The position numbers and the translations under genes are program-made. Positions 11,640 through 23,250 of a DNA stretch of 64,000 bases are shown here, in pieces; the stretch's first letter is position 1, and every line of letters begins with the position of its first letter. This DNA is from Ligula intestinalis (taxonomy: Eukaryota; Platyhelminthes; Cestoda; Diphyllobothriidea; Diphyllobothriidae), in the NCBI GenBank assembly GCA_036362985.1, contig JAYGXS010000008.1:13146705-13210704 (forward strand), in the 5' to 3' direction. Below the pieces are notes generated by a model. The model saw only the letters and a list, made by a program, of their open reading frames with translations. It was not told where the DNA came from and ran no database searches.

Positions 11640-12190
11640 TCTCCTGAATGCGAGCGCTAGCGCATTTAGGGCGTTGGTGGCGACGTTTAGACAAGACAGG
11701 GGGATGTTCCCACGGGAAGCGGGTTAAAGTCTGTACGTCGGCCCCTCAGTGTGCGCTTGAATATCTTCTGTGGCTTCGTTTATTGTGTTTTCAGACGGCG
11801 TTGATTCAGGAGGCGTTGGATTTCTGTGTGCAGTCGGCCACGGGAGGCAGATTGCTTGTACCAGCAACTTTTGACAGCACAGAGTGGGTTTTGCTAAATA
11901 AATAGTCATTGACTTGGCTGTGGCTAGCTCCCGTTCGCGTAGGCCTTTAGAGTAGTGTGTCAGCATGGGTTTAATGACCTAAAAGGTCTCTCACACGTTG
12001 AATTGGTGGTTCGTATAAATTAGGTGGGCACGGATTAAGCTTGAAATAAATCGATTCTCTCCTTGGCTAAGCCAGGCTGAAATATGCTACTTTATTCTTT
12101 TCTGAAGACCTCACATTGTTTGGCTGATAAATTTCGCTCCACATGAGCAGGTGAAGGAATAGATGAACATGCATATATATTTTATTTCTT
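11640..12190 (-). mobile_element. Penelope-like element fragment, clade 1
   Basis: The minus strand gives GLRERELATAKSMTIYLAKP followed by TLCCQKLLVQAICLPWPTA, which is the conserved tail after the GIY-YIG domain in clade 1. The part further upstream (11970-12190) is a decayed GIY-YIG domain, with a Cys-containing strand and a LAWLSQGE-like stretch broken by stops. No PLTR is evident. It abuts a foldback element on its right. Confidence 0.65.
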
Positions 12191-12227
12191 TTTAGGTCAT
12201 TTTCGATTAATATGCTGTATATATATG

Positions 12228-13208
12228 CAGTAGACGCCAACGATCATGCAAGTTTTCGACATGTGCGAAAGACTGATACACTTTCGCTAATCGGCATTGA
12301 CCCAGGTTGTGATACTGATTATTGTGCTGTCTATTCTAAAGACATTTCAATCATTATAGGATGCAGGCTTTTTAACAACCTTCGTTCCGACCACTAGCTA
12401 AACGTATCTACTGTAAAAACTGGCTACTTAAGTAGTATACCTGTTAATCGTTTATTTTGATAGCCTTTATGAATTCAAATATATTTTATAGAGAAACATA
12501 TAGGAAAAATCATTTATTGTAAATCATGCCTTCTTTAAATGTTATTCTCAAAGAATAAATAGCTTTCGGTTTTAAAAAAGTTGGTTAATTTTCGAATTCT
12601 TTTCTAAACTAGTGACTGCTACACTCGAATACAAGGTTTAAAACTAGCGCACTGTGTACATCTTGTTTACAGAAATGTACCCTTCGGCCTATAGTTCGAG
12701 GAGGAAGTTACATGGTAGTCATAACATGCTCATATAGGTTTCGAAAATATTATGTGCCGTATGGGCAGCACTTATAGATTGATGGATAAGATTTTTTATG
12801 AATAAAGACATCACGGTCGTAAAAAGCTCATCGTTAGCAACTTTTTTAAAACCGAAAGCTATTCATTCTTTGAGTATAAAATTTTAAAAAGGCATAATTT
12901 TCTATCAAACAAGTACAAGAAAGAATTGTATTCTATATTTTTTTCCATAAAATGTATTTTAATTTATAAAGGCAGTCAAAGTCAATGATAAAAAGGCAGA
13001 CTACTTAAGTAGCCAATTTTTTACAATCGATACGTTTTGCTAGTGGTCGGAACGAAGCTCGTTAAAAACCCACATCCTAGTATGAATGAAATGACTTCAG
13101 AATAGGCAACACGATAATCAGTATCACAACCTGGGTCAATGTAGATTAGCGAAAGAGTATCACTCTTTCGCACATGTCGAAATGCTATATGAGCTTTGGC
13201 GTCTTATG
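12228..13208. mobile_element. foldback element FB, copy 1
   Basis: The left arm (12228-about 12620) and right arm (about 12835-13208) are inverted copies. Matching marks are the termini CAGTAGACGCC and CATAAGACGCC, CGACATGTGCGAAAGA, TTGACCCAGG, GGATGCAGGC...TTTTTAAC, and TTTTAAAA...CCGAAAGC. The two ends are flanked by TATATATA-type sequence, compatible with a target-site duplication. There is no transposase frame. It is a non-autonomous long-TIR element of ~0.98 kb. Related copies lie at 14.05, 18.1 and 61.7 kb. Confidence 0.7.
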
Positions 13209-14051
13209 TATATATAGGACCAAAAGAGTCAATACGGCGGAAATTAACTGATCTGTATGTTTTACTACATACGTTTGGCTCCCTGTTTGCAGCGCGGCTG
13301 CAATTTTAGAAACTCTATAGTCTCCATTTCTCATTCTTAGTCTCTGAAGTTGCTAAGGAGGCTTACAGGTCCTACCATTGCCCTTACTTCACATAGAAGT
13401 AACGAGTAGATTGCTTTCAGCAGAAAGGGAACCTACTTAAAAATGAACTATAATTTCACAGTTTGTCTCAACGCCGGTGGAAGTATACAATCAAAAATCA
13501 TAATAGCTCTAAAGCAAAATGCAGGCTTGCGTTTTCTATAGTAATTGTTTGCTCTATCAACCTGCAATCAGAGAAGGATGTACGTTTTTAATCATCTGTG
13601 TATTAGTATCCTACTATTTATGATTGACTCTCTAACCCCGACTACTGCACTTTAACGCATGAAACTGCATGCAGTGAACGAATCATACATTATGTATGTA
13701 TAACGTTCCTACGCGATAAATTTAGCCTTCAATTTTAACGGTGCAAGCTATTTTGAATGACCTAGCAGCTAAGGTGTTATTTATCTCTTCTATTTAAACC
13801 ATTTAGGCCATTTTTCAGAAAGAAACTGAGCGAAAATATATCTTCTCTCTTCTATTCTAACCTAACCATAGACTTCTTAATTTAATGTCCAAAGCGGTAG
13901 AGGCATTAGGTGTGCTAGGCACACATCTACAAATATGCTTTGAAGAATAAGGTGTAACATATTTACATCTCCGAAGGAAATTCTTCAAGGAGATAAATGA
14001 CCGGCAATGATTACAAATGAGGCAAGTGGGGTATTTGCAGGACTTACATTA
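13209..14051. other. intergenic DNA with short repeat R6
   Basis: No gene. About 13820-14020 is similar to 16770-16990 (shared GTGC(T/A)CTAGGCAC-like block, GAAGAATAAGGTGT and GATAA(A/G)TGACCGGCA), so a low-copy repeat is present on the same strand. Confidence 0.4.
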
Positions 14052-15027
14052 GATTCTCTATCTCATGAAACGCCACTCAGAATTCTGATATGAGTTTTTG
14101 AAAGAAATATATTAATTGCGGATTTTTAAAATAGAGATTACCGTCCAGCCTAGTCTCAACATATTTTAGACAATTCAGGATGCCGGCATTTTAACGATCG
14201 TTCTTCTAACCACCAAGAAAAAGTATGAACTATAAAAGGTATCTTCCAGAGTAGTATGCCTTTTTGTCACTGATTTTGACTGTCCTTATAGATTCAAATA
14301 TATATTTTGGAACACGCACGAAAAAAATTATATTTTCTAGTTGATATATTGCAAATCACGCCTTCTTTAAATCATATGCTTAAAGAAAGGGTAACTTTCG
14401 GTTTTAAAAAGTTTCTTAATTGCCAAATAATTTTGAAAACTACTGATTGCTACACTGGAATTAAAGTTTAACAAACTGCGCTCTGTGTACATCCCATTTA
14501 AGGAAAAGTCAGTGTTTGCCTACATTTTGAGGAAGATCCCACAAAGTTCTGATAAAATATTACAATAGATATGGAGCATGCTTTATAGAGCAAAGGCAGT
14601 ATTAAAAAATTGAAAAATACGATGTTCTATGCATAAACATCTGAAAATTTTAAAACGCGCAAAATTAGAATTTTTTAAAACCGAAAGATGCCGTTTTTTA
14701 AGTTTGACACTTATAAAAGGCCTAGTTTGCTACCAAACGAGTAAAAAAATATTTTTCGTGCATTTTTTCATTAAAAAAATAGTTTAATTTATAAAGGCAG
14801 TCAAAATCAATGTCAAAAAGGCATGCTAATAATGAAGCCACTATTTATGATCGAAACTTTTACCTAGCGGTCAGAACAAAGCGCATTAAAAAGCCAGCAT
14901 CCTGACGCGACCTGAATATATTGATATAAGGCTGTACAGTCATTATTTTTAAAGCCATGCGTAATCAATATGTTTGCATCGAAAAAGCATTTCAGATTTC
15001 CGGGTGATATTTCATGACATAGGGAAA
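14052..15027. mobile_element. foldback element FB, copy 2
   Basis: The outer arms GATTCTCTATCTCATGAAA (left) and its inverted partner near 15000-15027 match the arms at 61.7-62.1 kb. The inner arms (about 14215-14480 and 14670-14860) match those of copies 1 and 3. The central loop is ~200 bp. It shows that copies 1/3 and the 61.7-kb copy are subfamilies of one foldback family with swapped outer arms. No ORF of interest. Confidence 0.65.
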
Positions 15028-15714
15028 CAACTGTATATGTGAGCATTCTATATTTTTAGCAAAGACGACTATGGATGGGTTATGTCTGCCCATAGAATTC
15101 GTATTGTTAGTTCCGGACTATACAAAGTAACCGTCAATGCCAACATAGCCGTTTAATTGTGTTATTTAAATTAATTTTATTAATTAAGAGCTGCTTTCTT
15201 TTTAATTGAAAAACGCTTTAATTTTTACTACCATGCATAGACCTAGAAGAATAAGTACGCGGAATTTTACTTACGGTTTATGTGTATTGCATATCTTTTC
15301 CAGTTTTTTTGCTAGTTCTCTGCCTTGAAAATTTTCGCTATGACTACTATCTCCGTTTTACACGATCCAGAGGCCAAGGGTTGCTTAGAAGACCTGCAAT
15401 TGTCCTTGAAAGTATAAGAGTATTGAGTAGTTTGCATGAATTTGAGTCAAACACTGCTAGAAGTCAACAGCTAGTTGATCACAGGTCAAGCGGCAGTATA
15501 CCAGCAAAAAATAAAAGCAATTGTAAAGGCTGTCTGATCAAACCATAATTTGGCCCTTTATGACTCTAAAACCAGCAAGCAGCAAAGCTGTTTATCCAAC
15601 AGTTCCTCGAATTTACTTATTTGTGTATGACACTGCAATCTAGAATTTACTCTCGACTACATTCCTGCAGTCAAACTACAGTCAGTGCAAGAATAGTCAA
15701 TTACTGAATGTTTT
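15028..15714. other. no recognisable gene
   Basis: A plus frame of 88 codons at 15282-15548 has no recognisable features. Nothing else seen. Confidence 0.3.
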
Positions 15715-16700
15715 GTATACACTGAAAGGCAAGCATCTTAAAAAATGTTATTTCAAGGCAAGGGATCCTTTGGAAAAATTATAAAAATTAATTCAGTAAC
15801 TTTTCGGTATTAGATCCCCATGTCGTCGTCAGACTTGAGAAAGTGTGTAAAGATCAATTTATATTTCAAAGTGCTAGTCCTTTAGTGGGAACGCTAATTG
15901 GTAGCTGCACTTTTCTTCACGCCGTGGTGGACATAATTAGCAGTCGTAATGGCTGGGACATTTACCTCCCCCCTCACCATGCGCCCACATCTATGACTTA
16001 TTGTTTCACCCTTCGAGACTAACACTTAATTGGACATTTAATTTTCGTATTAATAGGCAACGACCGTTCGCAGCTGATTGAGAGGTCACGAAATTTCATG
16101 ACTTCATTAAATTCTGCCCAACTCGTGATCGTTGCCTTGTTCTACTGGCTGATTGGCAACTGTAATTTGAGTCGGTCCGGTGTCAGTCCATGTGATCCGG
16201 TGTGGGCGCTAATTGCGGTTAATATTGGTTCATAATTATCAACTGTACACACAAGCCAACATGGTACACCAGTTGATGTACGAAGCATCGGAGTGCATTA
16301 CCTCAAGAAATTATCGGCGATGCATGTTTTGTCCTGTGCAAAGGTGTTTCCTGCGTCAAAGCAATGCATAGTCAATTCAGACGAATGGTCACGCCTCTTC
16401 ACTGCCAATTATAGTTTGTGGATGCGTGTGGATACGAATCGTCCTGTTTGGACGCAAAAATCCACATCACAAGCTTTGCATGTAGATAAATTGCCAACGC
16501 TATCTTTAGGTTGTATGTTAACGACTATATGGCTGTACGAGCACTTTGAAATTTTAATTCTTTTTTGCACTTTCCCTCAAGTCTGACGACAAACAGGACA
16601 TCCAGTGTCAAAAATTTACAGATTTAATTTTCTAATTTTCCCAAAGGACGCCTTTCCTTGAAATTATTGAATGCTTTGCATGATACACTCAGCTATTAGT
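15715..16700 (-). mobile_element. Penelope-like element, lineage C, with inverted PLTRs and a nested insert
   Basis: About 16290-16500 is the antisense of a decayed lineage C GIY-YIG segment and aligns with 8900-9060 (TGTCCTGTGCAAAGGTGT, CGTGTGGATACGAATC...CCTGTTTGGACGCAAAA). 15715-15890 and 16530-16700 are inverted copies of the lineage C terminal repeat, so the copy has the truncated, self-inverted layout. About 15960-16200 does not belong to lineage C; it carries a hammerhead related to the one behind the lineage G element, so it may be a nested fragment. Confidence 0.65.
16055..16137 (+). ncRNA. hammerhead-like ribozyme with long stem I
   Basis: Stem I is strong: AGGCAACGA (16055-16063) pairs with TCGTTGCCT (16129-16137), and after an internal loop GCAG pairs with CTGC. 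The core reads CTGATTGA (16074-16081), one T more than the consensus CTGATGA, and GAAA is at 16090-16093. Stem III pairs ATTTCATGA with TCATTAAAT with one mismatch. Stem II is weak. The overall order is type I. The extra core base probably lowers or kills activity. Confidence 0.55.
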
Positions 16701-17289
16701 GTTCATTAGAGCAGACTATGTTTTATGGCCTAGTGGTGAATGGGCAATCGTATAAAAACATTTTGGACCATTTTTAGATGGCGAATAGGCAGGTAGATAG
16801 CTAAATTGTTTTATTTTTTTTTTCCCTAACAATTAGAGTTTTGTATAGATAATGGCCGAAGGGACGCGGTCAGTTTGTGCACTAGGCACGCAGTTGGACA
16901 CATGATTTGAAGAAGAAGAATAAGGTGTCACACATATAAAATAAATTATGCACGAAGATAAGTGACCGGCATACTAGGGATGAAGAATGAAATAAAAATG
17001 CAACCGAGCTGGTCACATAGGAACGAATTTATAGTAAGTACTCTATTGAATGTTTACAACGGAGCGCATTATTTTACCATTGCGACTATTTGGTGAAACC
17101 ATTTTTATTTCTTTTTAGGCGCGCCGGACTCTTTGGACATTGTGCAAAGGTAGAACCTGATAAGGAGATTTACAATTCTCCTAATGTATATTTAAGAATA
17201 TATTTTTTCAGTGCTAAGTACTCCTCTTTGGTAAATTTGAAAGCTAATGCTAAGTAAATCCACTCTCAGCATTCCTTACATTATCCCCA
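16701..17289. other. intergenic DNA with repeat R6 copy
   Basis: No gene. About 16770-16990 resembles 13820-14020, as noted there. Confidence 0.35.
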
Positions 17290-17700
17290 GAAGAGGAAGA
17301 AGAAGAGACGATTTCTCGGGCAAAGGTGTATTTTTGCTGACGTTTCAAAAGCATGCTCGCTTCCATCGTCAGGCCGTGGTGTCAGTACTCTTGTTTGCGT
17401 CAGATTAATGTGTCCGACCGCTAGCCTTGCTTATTTCCATGTGTCAATCGATAACACCAATTGATTTCTGTGACTGTTTGAATTGCTCGTGCCCTCACGG
17501 GCATCTTCATGAGCTGTGTCAAGTCATTTTTAGTTTATCATGAGCGTTTCCACCCTCTGTGCTCGTGGCTGCCGGCTTTTGGCCCTGCTTATCTCTCTCT
17601 ACCCGATTTATTGCTCTGTTCTGAGCCGATGATAGCCTTCTGCGGAGCACTTGGTAGGCGGGATTAGGGTCTATGTCTCTTTTTTAGTGTGCCAGTTGTA
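17290..17700 (-). mobile_element. Penelope-like element 3' fragment, lineage E
   Basis: On the minus strand, DPNPAYQVLRRRL (about 17600-17660) matches the lineage E C-terminal motif seen as DLHPAYQVVRKWL in the 34-kb copy. Toward the 3' end lies a hammerhead-type core: CTGACGA (complement of 17366-17372), a loop with AAGC/GCTT pairing, and GAAA (complement of 17343-17346). The RT and GIY-YIG catalytic parts are absent. Confidence 0.55.
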
Positions 17701-17859
17701 TGCTGATTAAAGAAATATTTTATCTGGACCTCAAATTTTCCTGCATATAAATCCACTTTTAACGTTTGAAGGTAAACATGCTTTTCTCAAATTCTTAGAA
17801 ATCAAAACGAGGCCGCTTGAAATAGTCAAGTTTTTTAACCTCCTCCTAAGTACGCCTGG

Positions 17860-18091
17860 TGTATCCGTAATGGTGGATTGCATACGTACAGTAGGCTGAG
17901 TGGGTAAATCGACCCAAGCTTGATTAAAGTTAAGACTCTCAGTGTGCCTTCGTAGTTCAATTGGTAGAGCATTGGCTGTACTAAAGCCTTCTCTGGGTTC
18001 TAATCCCGCCGAGGCCACACCTTTTTAACAATTGGGTCACATGAATCCAAATTGACTACTTAGGAAATTTGACTTGGTCAGTCCGTATATT
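17860..18091 (+). mobile_element. tRNA-derived SINE unit
   Basis: The tRNA-like head at 17946-18015 has A-box TAGTTCAATTGG and B-box GGGTTCTAATCCC. Flanks GGTGGATTGCATACG and the tail ATTGGGTCACATGAAT...ACTTAGGAAAT match the array at 32-33 kb. The unit is cut at its right end by foldback copy 3. Confidence 0.6.
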
Positions 18092-19050
18092 CAGTAGTCG
18101 CCCAAAAACATGCAATATGCCGACAAATGCAAAAGATTGACGCTTTTTCGCTAATCGGCACTGACTCAAGTTGTGCTACTGGTTATCGTGTAGCCTATTC
18201 TAAAGTCATTTCAATCATGAAAGGATGCGAGCTTTTTATCGAGCTTTTTCTGACTACTAAAAATACGTAGATGCTGTAAAAGTAACGACTTAAATAGTCT
18301 ATGTATTGATCATTGAGTTTGACTGCCATCATAAATTCAAACATATTTAATGGAAAACATAAATGATAAAATATTTCTTGTACTTCTTCTGGTATCAAAT
18401 TACGCTTTCGTTAATTTTATACTTAAAGAATTGGGTTTCCTTCTGTTTTAAAAAAGGTTGTAAATTATGCGGTTTTTTACAATTGTGAGGTGTTTATTCA
18501 TAATACATCGTATCCGTCAATTTATTAATGCTGACTTTATTGCATAAAAACATGCTTCACATTTATTGCAATATTGTATGACAACAATGTGACTTCTTCC
18601 TCCAACTGTAGGCTAACACGTATTTTTCCTAAAACGGGAGGTTCACAGTGCAAAGTTTCTTAAACTTGAATTCGAATGTATCAGTCAATAGGTTAGAACA
18701 TTATTCGCCAATTTACTAACTTTTTGAAACCGATAAATACCCTTTCCTTTAGTGCAAAATTTATAGAACGTAAAATGTTCTATCAAACAAGTGAAAAAAT
18801 AATAATTTTTTCGTGCATGTTTTCCATAAAATAGATTAAAATTTATGAAAGCAGTCAAAATAAATCACAAAAAGGCATCCTACGAAAGTGGCTAGTTTTT
18901 ACAATAGATGCGTTTAGCGTGGGGTCAGAACGAAACTCGTTAAAAAGCCCGCACGATCATCTATATCACAACTTGTGTCAATGCAGATTAGCGAAAAAGA
19001 AGCAATCTTTCGCATAGGTCGGCATTTTGCGTGATTTTCGGAGACTAATG
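18092..19050. mobile_element. foldback element FB, copy 3
   Basis: The left arm (18092-about 18480) and right arm (about 18700-19050) are inverted copies, with termini CAGTAGTCGCC and CATTAGTCTCC. They match copy 1 along the arms (CGCTAATC(G/T)GCA(C/T)TGAC, TTTTTCGTGCATG, GGCAGTCAAA-type blocks). It sits between two SINE units that would otherwise be adjacent, so it inserted into a SINE dimer. There is no coding frame. Confidence 0.7.
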
Positions 19051-19265
19051 TAGGGGATTGCATACGCTGCAATGGGCCGGGTGGGTTTATAGATTAAAAT
19101 GTGATTCAATTTTTACGACTGCTGTGAAGCCATAATAACTCAGTTGGCTAGAACGTTAATTGCACTACAGCCTCCTTTTTCCTGGCGTGGTTTTGAATTC
19201 AAACGAAGCCGCGGATTTTTTTTCACAATTGGGAGAGATGAATCTTCTAAACGTTTGTCAGTTCA
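19051..19265 (+). mobile_element. tRNA-derived SINE unit, decayed
   Basis: It begins GGGGATTGCATACG and GGGTGGGTTTATAGAT, matching the unit start on the other side of the foldback. A decayed tRNA-like head (AATAACTCAGTTGGCTAGAAC, B-box changed) is followed by a TTTTTTCACAATTGGG tail. Confidence 0.5.
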
Positions 19266-20179
19266 ACAAACGAAGACATATATCGCCCGCTTCTTTTGCT
19301 CTGTTTAGCCGCCGAAATTTCCTTAACCGGTAGACGGACTTGTTCCACGTTTGTTAATTAACCAAATATCTTTCATTAACAAGCGCGTGGGATTATTTCG
19401 CCAAGGTCGCTGTCCAATTTATTATTCAAGTTCCGGTTTCATCTGCTTCCGGAAAGACAAGACTTAATTTCTTCGGTTCAGGTAAACGTTTAAGAAACCG
19501 CAGCAAACAAGATTTTTAAACCTAGATCCGCTGGAGAAGTTATATTGTTTTGCAGCTGTAGGTTATAGGCTGAAAATTATTTGCTGTAGCCAAACTACTC
19601 TCGACATTTCTTCACGCAGAAATGGTGGACATTCTTAAAACTGACTTTTAAAAGCCACGTTGCAAAAAAACCTCGCAATTTAGTTAAAAATTACTACTTT
19701 GTTCATCGCCAAATAGAAGCGCCCGTAGGGAAAAGGGTGAAATCTCTTAATTAATGAAAATTTGTATTTAGTGTGTAACAAGCGCGTCATGTGTAGTTGC
19801 TTAGGCTCAAGGCTACGCGTTTGTGATTTTTGGGTAAATCCTGTTAACCTTTAATCAGCCATATACTTCGTTTGCTCAATCTTACGTAAAAACGGGAATA
19901 ATGCCACGTTCTAAATTTTTGTTGTGATCTTAAAAAGATAAATGCATCGCCATTATCATGATGCTGAAGGTCCTTGGACGGACAAAAGCAATTTGAAGAA
20001 CAGAGCTCAAACATTTCCATTGATCCGTCTGTGAGTTAGCTGCATCAGATGAATGGCGACATATCAAGGTAAATTTAAGCGACCTGCACGTTAGCGTGAG
20101 CACCTTGGGAGGCATTCTGAAGTCCACAGAATAGACGAGAAGTGGATGTGATCACTGGACAAGACTTTAAATTGTCTGA
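19266..20179. other. no recognisable gene
   Basis: No coding signal or repeat match seen. Confidence 0.3.
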
Positions 20180-20900
20180 TGTTTCCTACTTAAATCAAAA
20201 CACCCACAGCCACGGCAAGCAACATTTAAAATCATCTTTAGGATCTGGTACAGTTACAGCCAAAGCATCTAGGTCGGAAAAACTGAACGAATTCTCATGT
20301 CGCAAACTGCCGAGCAAGTGGCAGTAGTGCAGATAAGTGACACCAATTCTCAAGTTGCGGCTCATTTGCCGAGACCCGGCCACATATTCGAATTTGATGA
20401 GGCCGAAATCCTCGCGAAGGGTAACAGCAATCGGAGTTGCGAGTTACGTTAGTCATATTTCACGGGCCCCAATTGTGCAAACAAGTACAACGACCTGTCC
20501 AATTCATATTCGGTGTTGGAGCTTAAGTTGGCCAAAGCAAGTTGCTACTTGGAGAACGCATAGGCCACCGCAATGCATTACGCCAGCACCAGGGAACCAG
20601 ATGGACGAGCAAATATCACGTCCAATTTAACCATGTCTGACGCAAAATCAGCAAGTCAGAGCCCGTACGCCGGTCATCCAGCAATTAGCGCACAAGCGAG
20701 CAATTATCCCCGACAAAAGAACTACTAATTTTAATAAGTGTGAAGCATGTATAGTGACTGTGTCCTATAAATACTGTAGTTGCCTGTGCGTAATCTACCG
20801 TTTCGTAAGTGTTTCTGGTAAAAGACCTGCGAAGGCGAAGCAAAGTCTTGTCATATTAACTACATCTTCTTCTTCTTATTTACACTTTTCCCCTGGTTCT
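20180..20900 (+). mobile_element. Penelope-like element 3' fragment, lineage D
   Basis: Plus-strand translation gives AEQVAVVQISDTNSQVAAHL then RPGHIFEFDEAEILAKGNSN, the region after the GIY-YIG core, with a stop in the next conserved block. The tail (KLAKASCYLENA) and a TATAAATACTG-containing terminal repeat follow to about 20890. It is 5'-truncated before the endonuclease core. Confidence 0.7.
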
Positions 20901-21399
20901 CGCATGCTTGAGTGTTTTGGCAGTAAGATAATATTTGCAATCGACTAAGTCGACCTTAAGGGAGCATGAACCAGAACATAATTCCTTGAAACCATTCACC
21001 CAAATGTACAAAAAATGGTCTGTGTTTAAATAGCGAGGGAGCTGTTTCCTAATGAATGCGCTATATAGCACAATAGCAATGACGAGTCCATTGTTCACAG
21101 CTAGTAAATACCAATAGCATCAAGAAGAGAAGTGTTGTATCACCAGAAGAGTAGTTGCGTTTCAACGAAATAGCAGGCACCAACTGAATCCCGTCCGCGA
21201 AATGTGATTGCAATGGTCAATCAAGTCTTGTTCAAGATAGTCAAATTCAAAAATGACGCCAAAGTCATAAGACCTTTGCCGCGCATGTCTGTAGTACAAC
21301 TTTTTTGCGGAAAACCAGATTTGACTCCTGGTTACTCGTGTTGCTACGTCTCGCCTACAATCCTTTGAAAGCAGTTTTATCCAGTATACATTGTATCTT
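20901..21399. other. no recognisable gene
   Basis: Open frames here are short and overlap the terminal repeat on the right. Nothing else seen. Confidence 0.3.
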
Positions 21400-21935
21400 T
21401 CAGAAGAATGTAAGTCGATCGCTGGTACAATACTTTTATTCGCTTGACATTTCGAGATCCGGTGCGGATTTGTCATCAGAGACATAGTCTGGGAGCAGTA
21501 GCAGATAGGGTAGCGTATTTACAGGAGTTTGCAGTATTTATAGGATATAGTCATAACTGCAAACATACAACGACAATTAACGGTAATTGCCTTCGTGCAT
21601 GTTGGTGGTTTGTTGAACAGCATGCGGCCTCTGACATGCCCAATTCCACCAGGTGTGACCAAAGTTCAGCAGTGCACGGCTTGCACGCCGGCGTTTAGCG
21701 CCTTAACGTGGGATTATTCCCGAGGGGGGAGTCGTTAATTGTCCCCAGTGTGCAGTAACGGTAGTGATGTTGCCCTATAAAAAGTGCAACTACTTGGGCA
21801 TAAATTACCCGTTTTGGTTACTGTTTCTGCTTATGCCTCTAGTGAGGGATCCGCGACGGAGTTCGAAACATCAAGGGCAAAGACAGCTTGTCCCTGCGAT
21901 CACATCTTCTTCTTTCCAATTACATTCTGGGACTT
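21400..21935. mobile_element. PLE lineage D remnant made only of two inverted terminal repeats
   Basis: 21400-21690 is the lineage D terminal repeat in minus orientation and 21700-21935 the same repeat in plus orientation. Each has the TATAA block, the G-C rich stem-loop and the ...GCGATC(A/G)... tail. There is almost no internal sequence. The minus copy keeps CTGATGA (complement of 21473-21479) and GAAA (complement of 21450-21453), separated by an ATCCG/CGGAT hairpin. It is an extreme 5' truncation. Confidence 0.6.
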
Positions 21936-22869
21936 ACATGTTCGCTTATATTGCATTCCCTTGTCTTTTTCCAAGAGACTGGAAGGTTGTGTTGGGAAAG
22001 CTTTCTTTCATTGATTAATGGCCTATAGAAGAAAAACATGGAATCATAAACAGATCTGGCCTAAGGCAGTTAGTAACATAGGAGATTGTTTGGTTTTCTA
22101 CCTAAATTTTTGAAAGCTCAGGACAATAAATCAATTGATACGGTGCTCCATATCCATATCTAAAAGTGCTTATTTACTAGGAACATAAACTGTAGAAGAA
22201 AGTAATATTTTTCCGAGTTTACGGGAAACCATCACATACATTTACGCCATCGCATTTAACGCCACTAAAGAGTATTTACTAACGCTTGTCGGGCATTTAC
22301 CAGGATTTCGGCGCACGAGAACGTCCTGACAATTGGCTGTAGTTCGAAAAATCGCATAAACCATTTTCCGTCGAGTGTAAAATTTAGTTTGCAAAAAGAA
22401 GCATCTCCAAGTTTTTTGCGAAAGCCTACAAGAGGCGGTCTACTAAAGTATTAGTAGTGAAAATGCAATTTTCAGGTGGTAAGTCACAAGAAAGAATAAC
22501 TTTCACCAGGGGAGAGGTTTATTGCTGCATATATGGGGCCTTTTACGACGTTCTTAAAACTGCGGTCCGAGGTGATGGTCACGCATAAGGGACAGAATAA
22601 AAAAGTCTGGATGTGAACCGACTGCTCAGGAAACCACAACATATACTCTATGGGGTTTTAAGAACCTTCTTATCAGATGATAGTCACGGCATTGAACAAT
22701 TGAGTTCGCCAACTAGCTCCACGACTAACGGGTATGACCGTGAAACAAGCCAGGATGAGACACGGTACGACGACGCGAGACAAAAGGTGGCCCACACACG
22801 TGGGGGCGAAACAAACACTTGTCACCAATACAAGTAAACATGCGAGTCCGAGGAAGTAATTGAGAGGAA
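21936..22869. other. no recognisable gene
   Basis: No clear gene. 22613-22840 has a short open frame without family marks. Confidence 0.3.
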
Positions 22870-23250
22870 GACGACTCGATCGCTGGGACAATACTTTTAT
22901 TCGCCTGACGTTTTCAGATCCCTTGTGGATTCATCATCAGAGAAATAATCAGAGAGCAGTAGCAGATATGGGTTGCGTAAGCACAGGGGTTTGCAGTAGT
23001 TATAGGACACCATCCTTACTGAAAAGATACAACGACAGTTAACACTTATTGTCTTCTTGCGTGTTGGTAGTTTGTTGAACAGCATGCGGGCTCTCACCTG
23101 TTGAAATTTCATCACGCGTGGTGAACTCGGGCGTGATGATTGTTCGTTCATCTGGCCCTCCGGTATTGGCGTAGGATGACGTGGGGGGGGCTCTGAAATG
23201 TACGCATGGACGCCTGCTATTACCTCGGCAATAATCATTGACCTCAATTA
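22870..23250 (-). mobile_element. PLE lineage D terminal repeat fragment
   Basis: Matches 21400-21690 in the same orientation (CGATCGCTGGGACAATAC, TTTTATTCGCCTGACG, GCAGTAGCAGATA, TTGTTGAACAGCATGCGG). On the minus strand CTGATGA (22934-22940 complement) and GAAA flank an ATCC/GGAT hairpin. No coding part remains. Confidence 0.6.
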
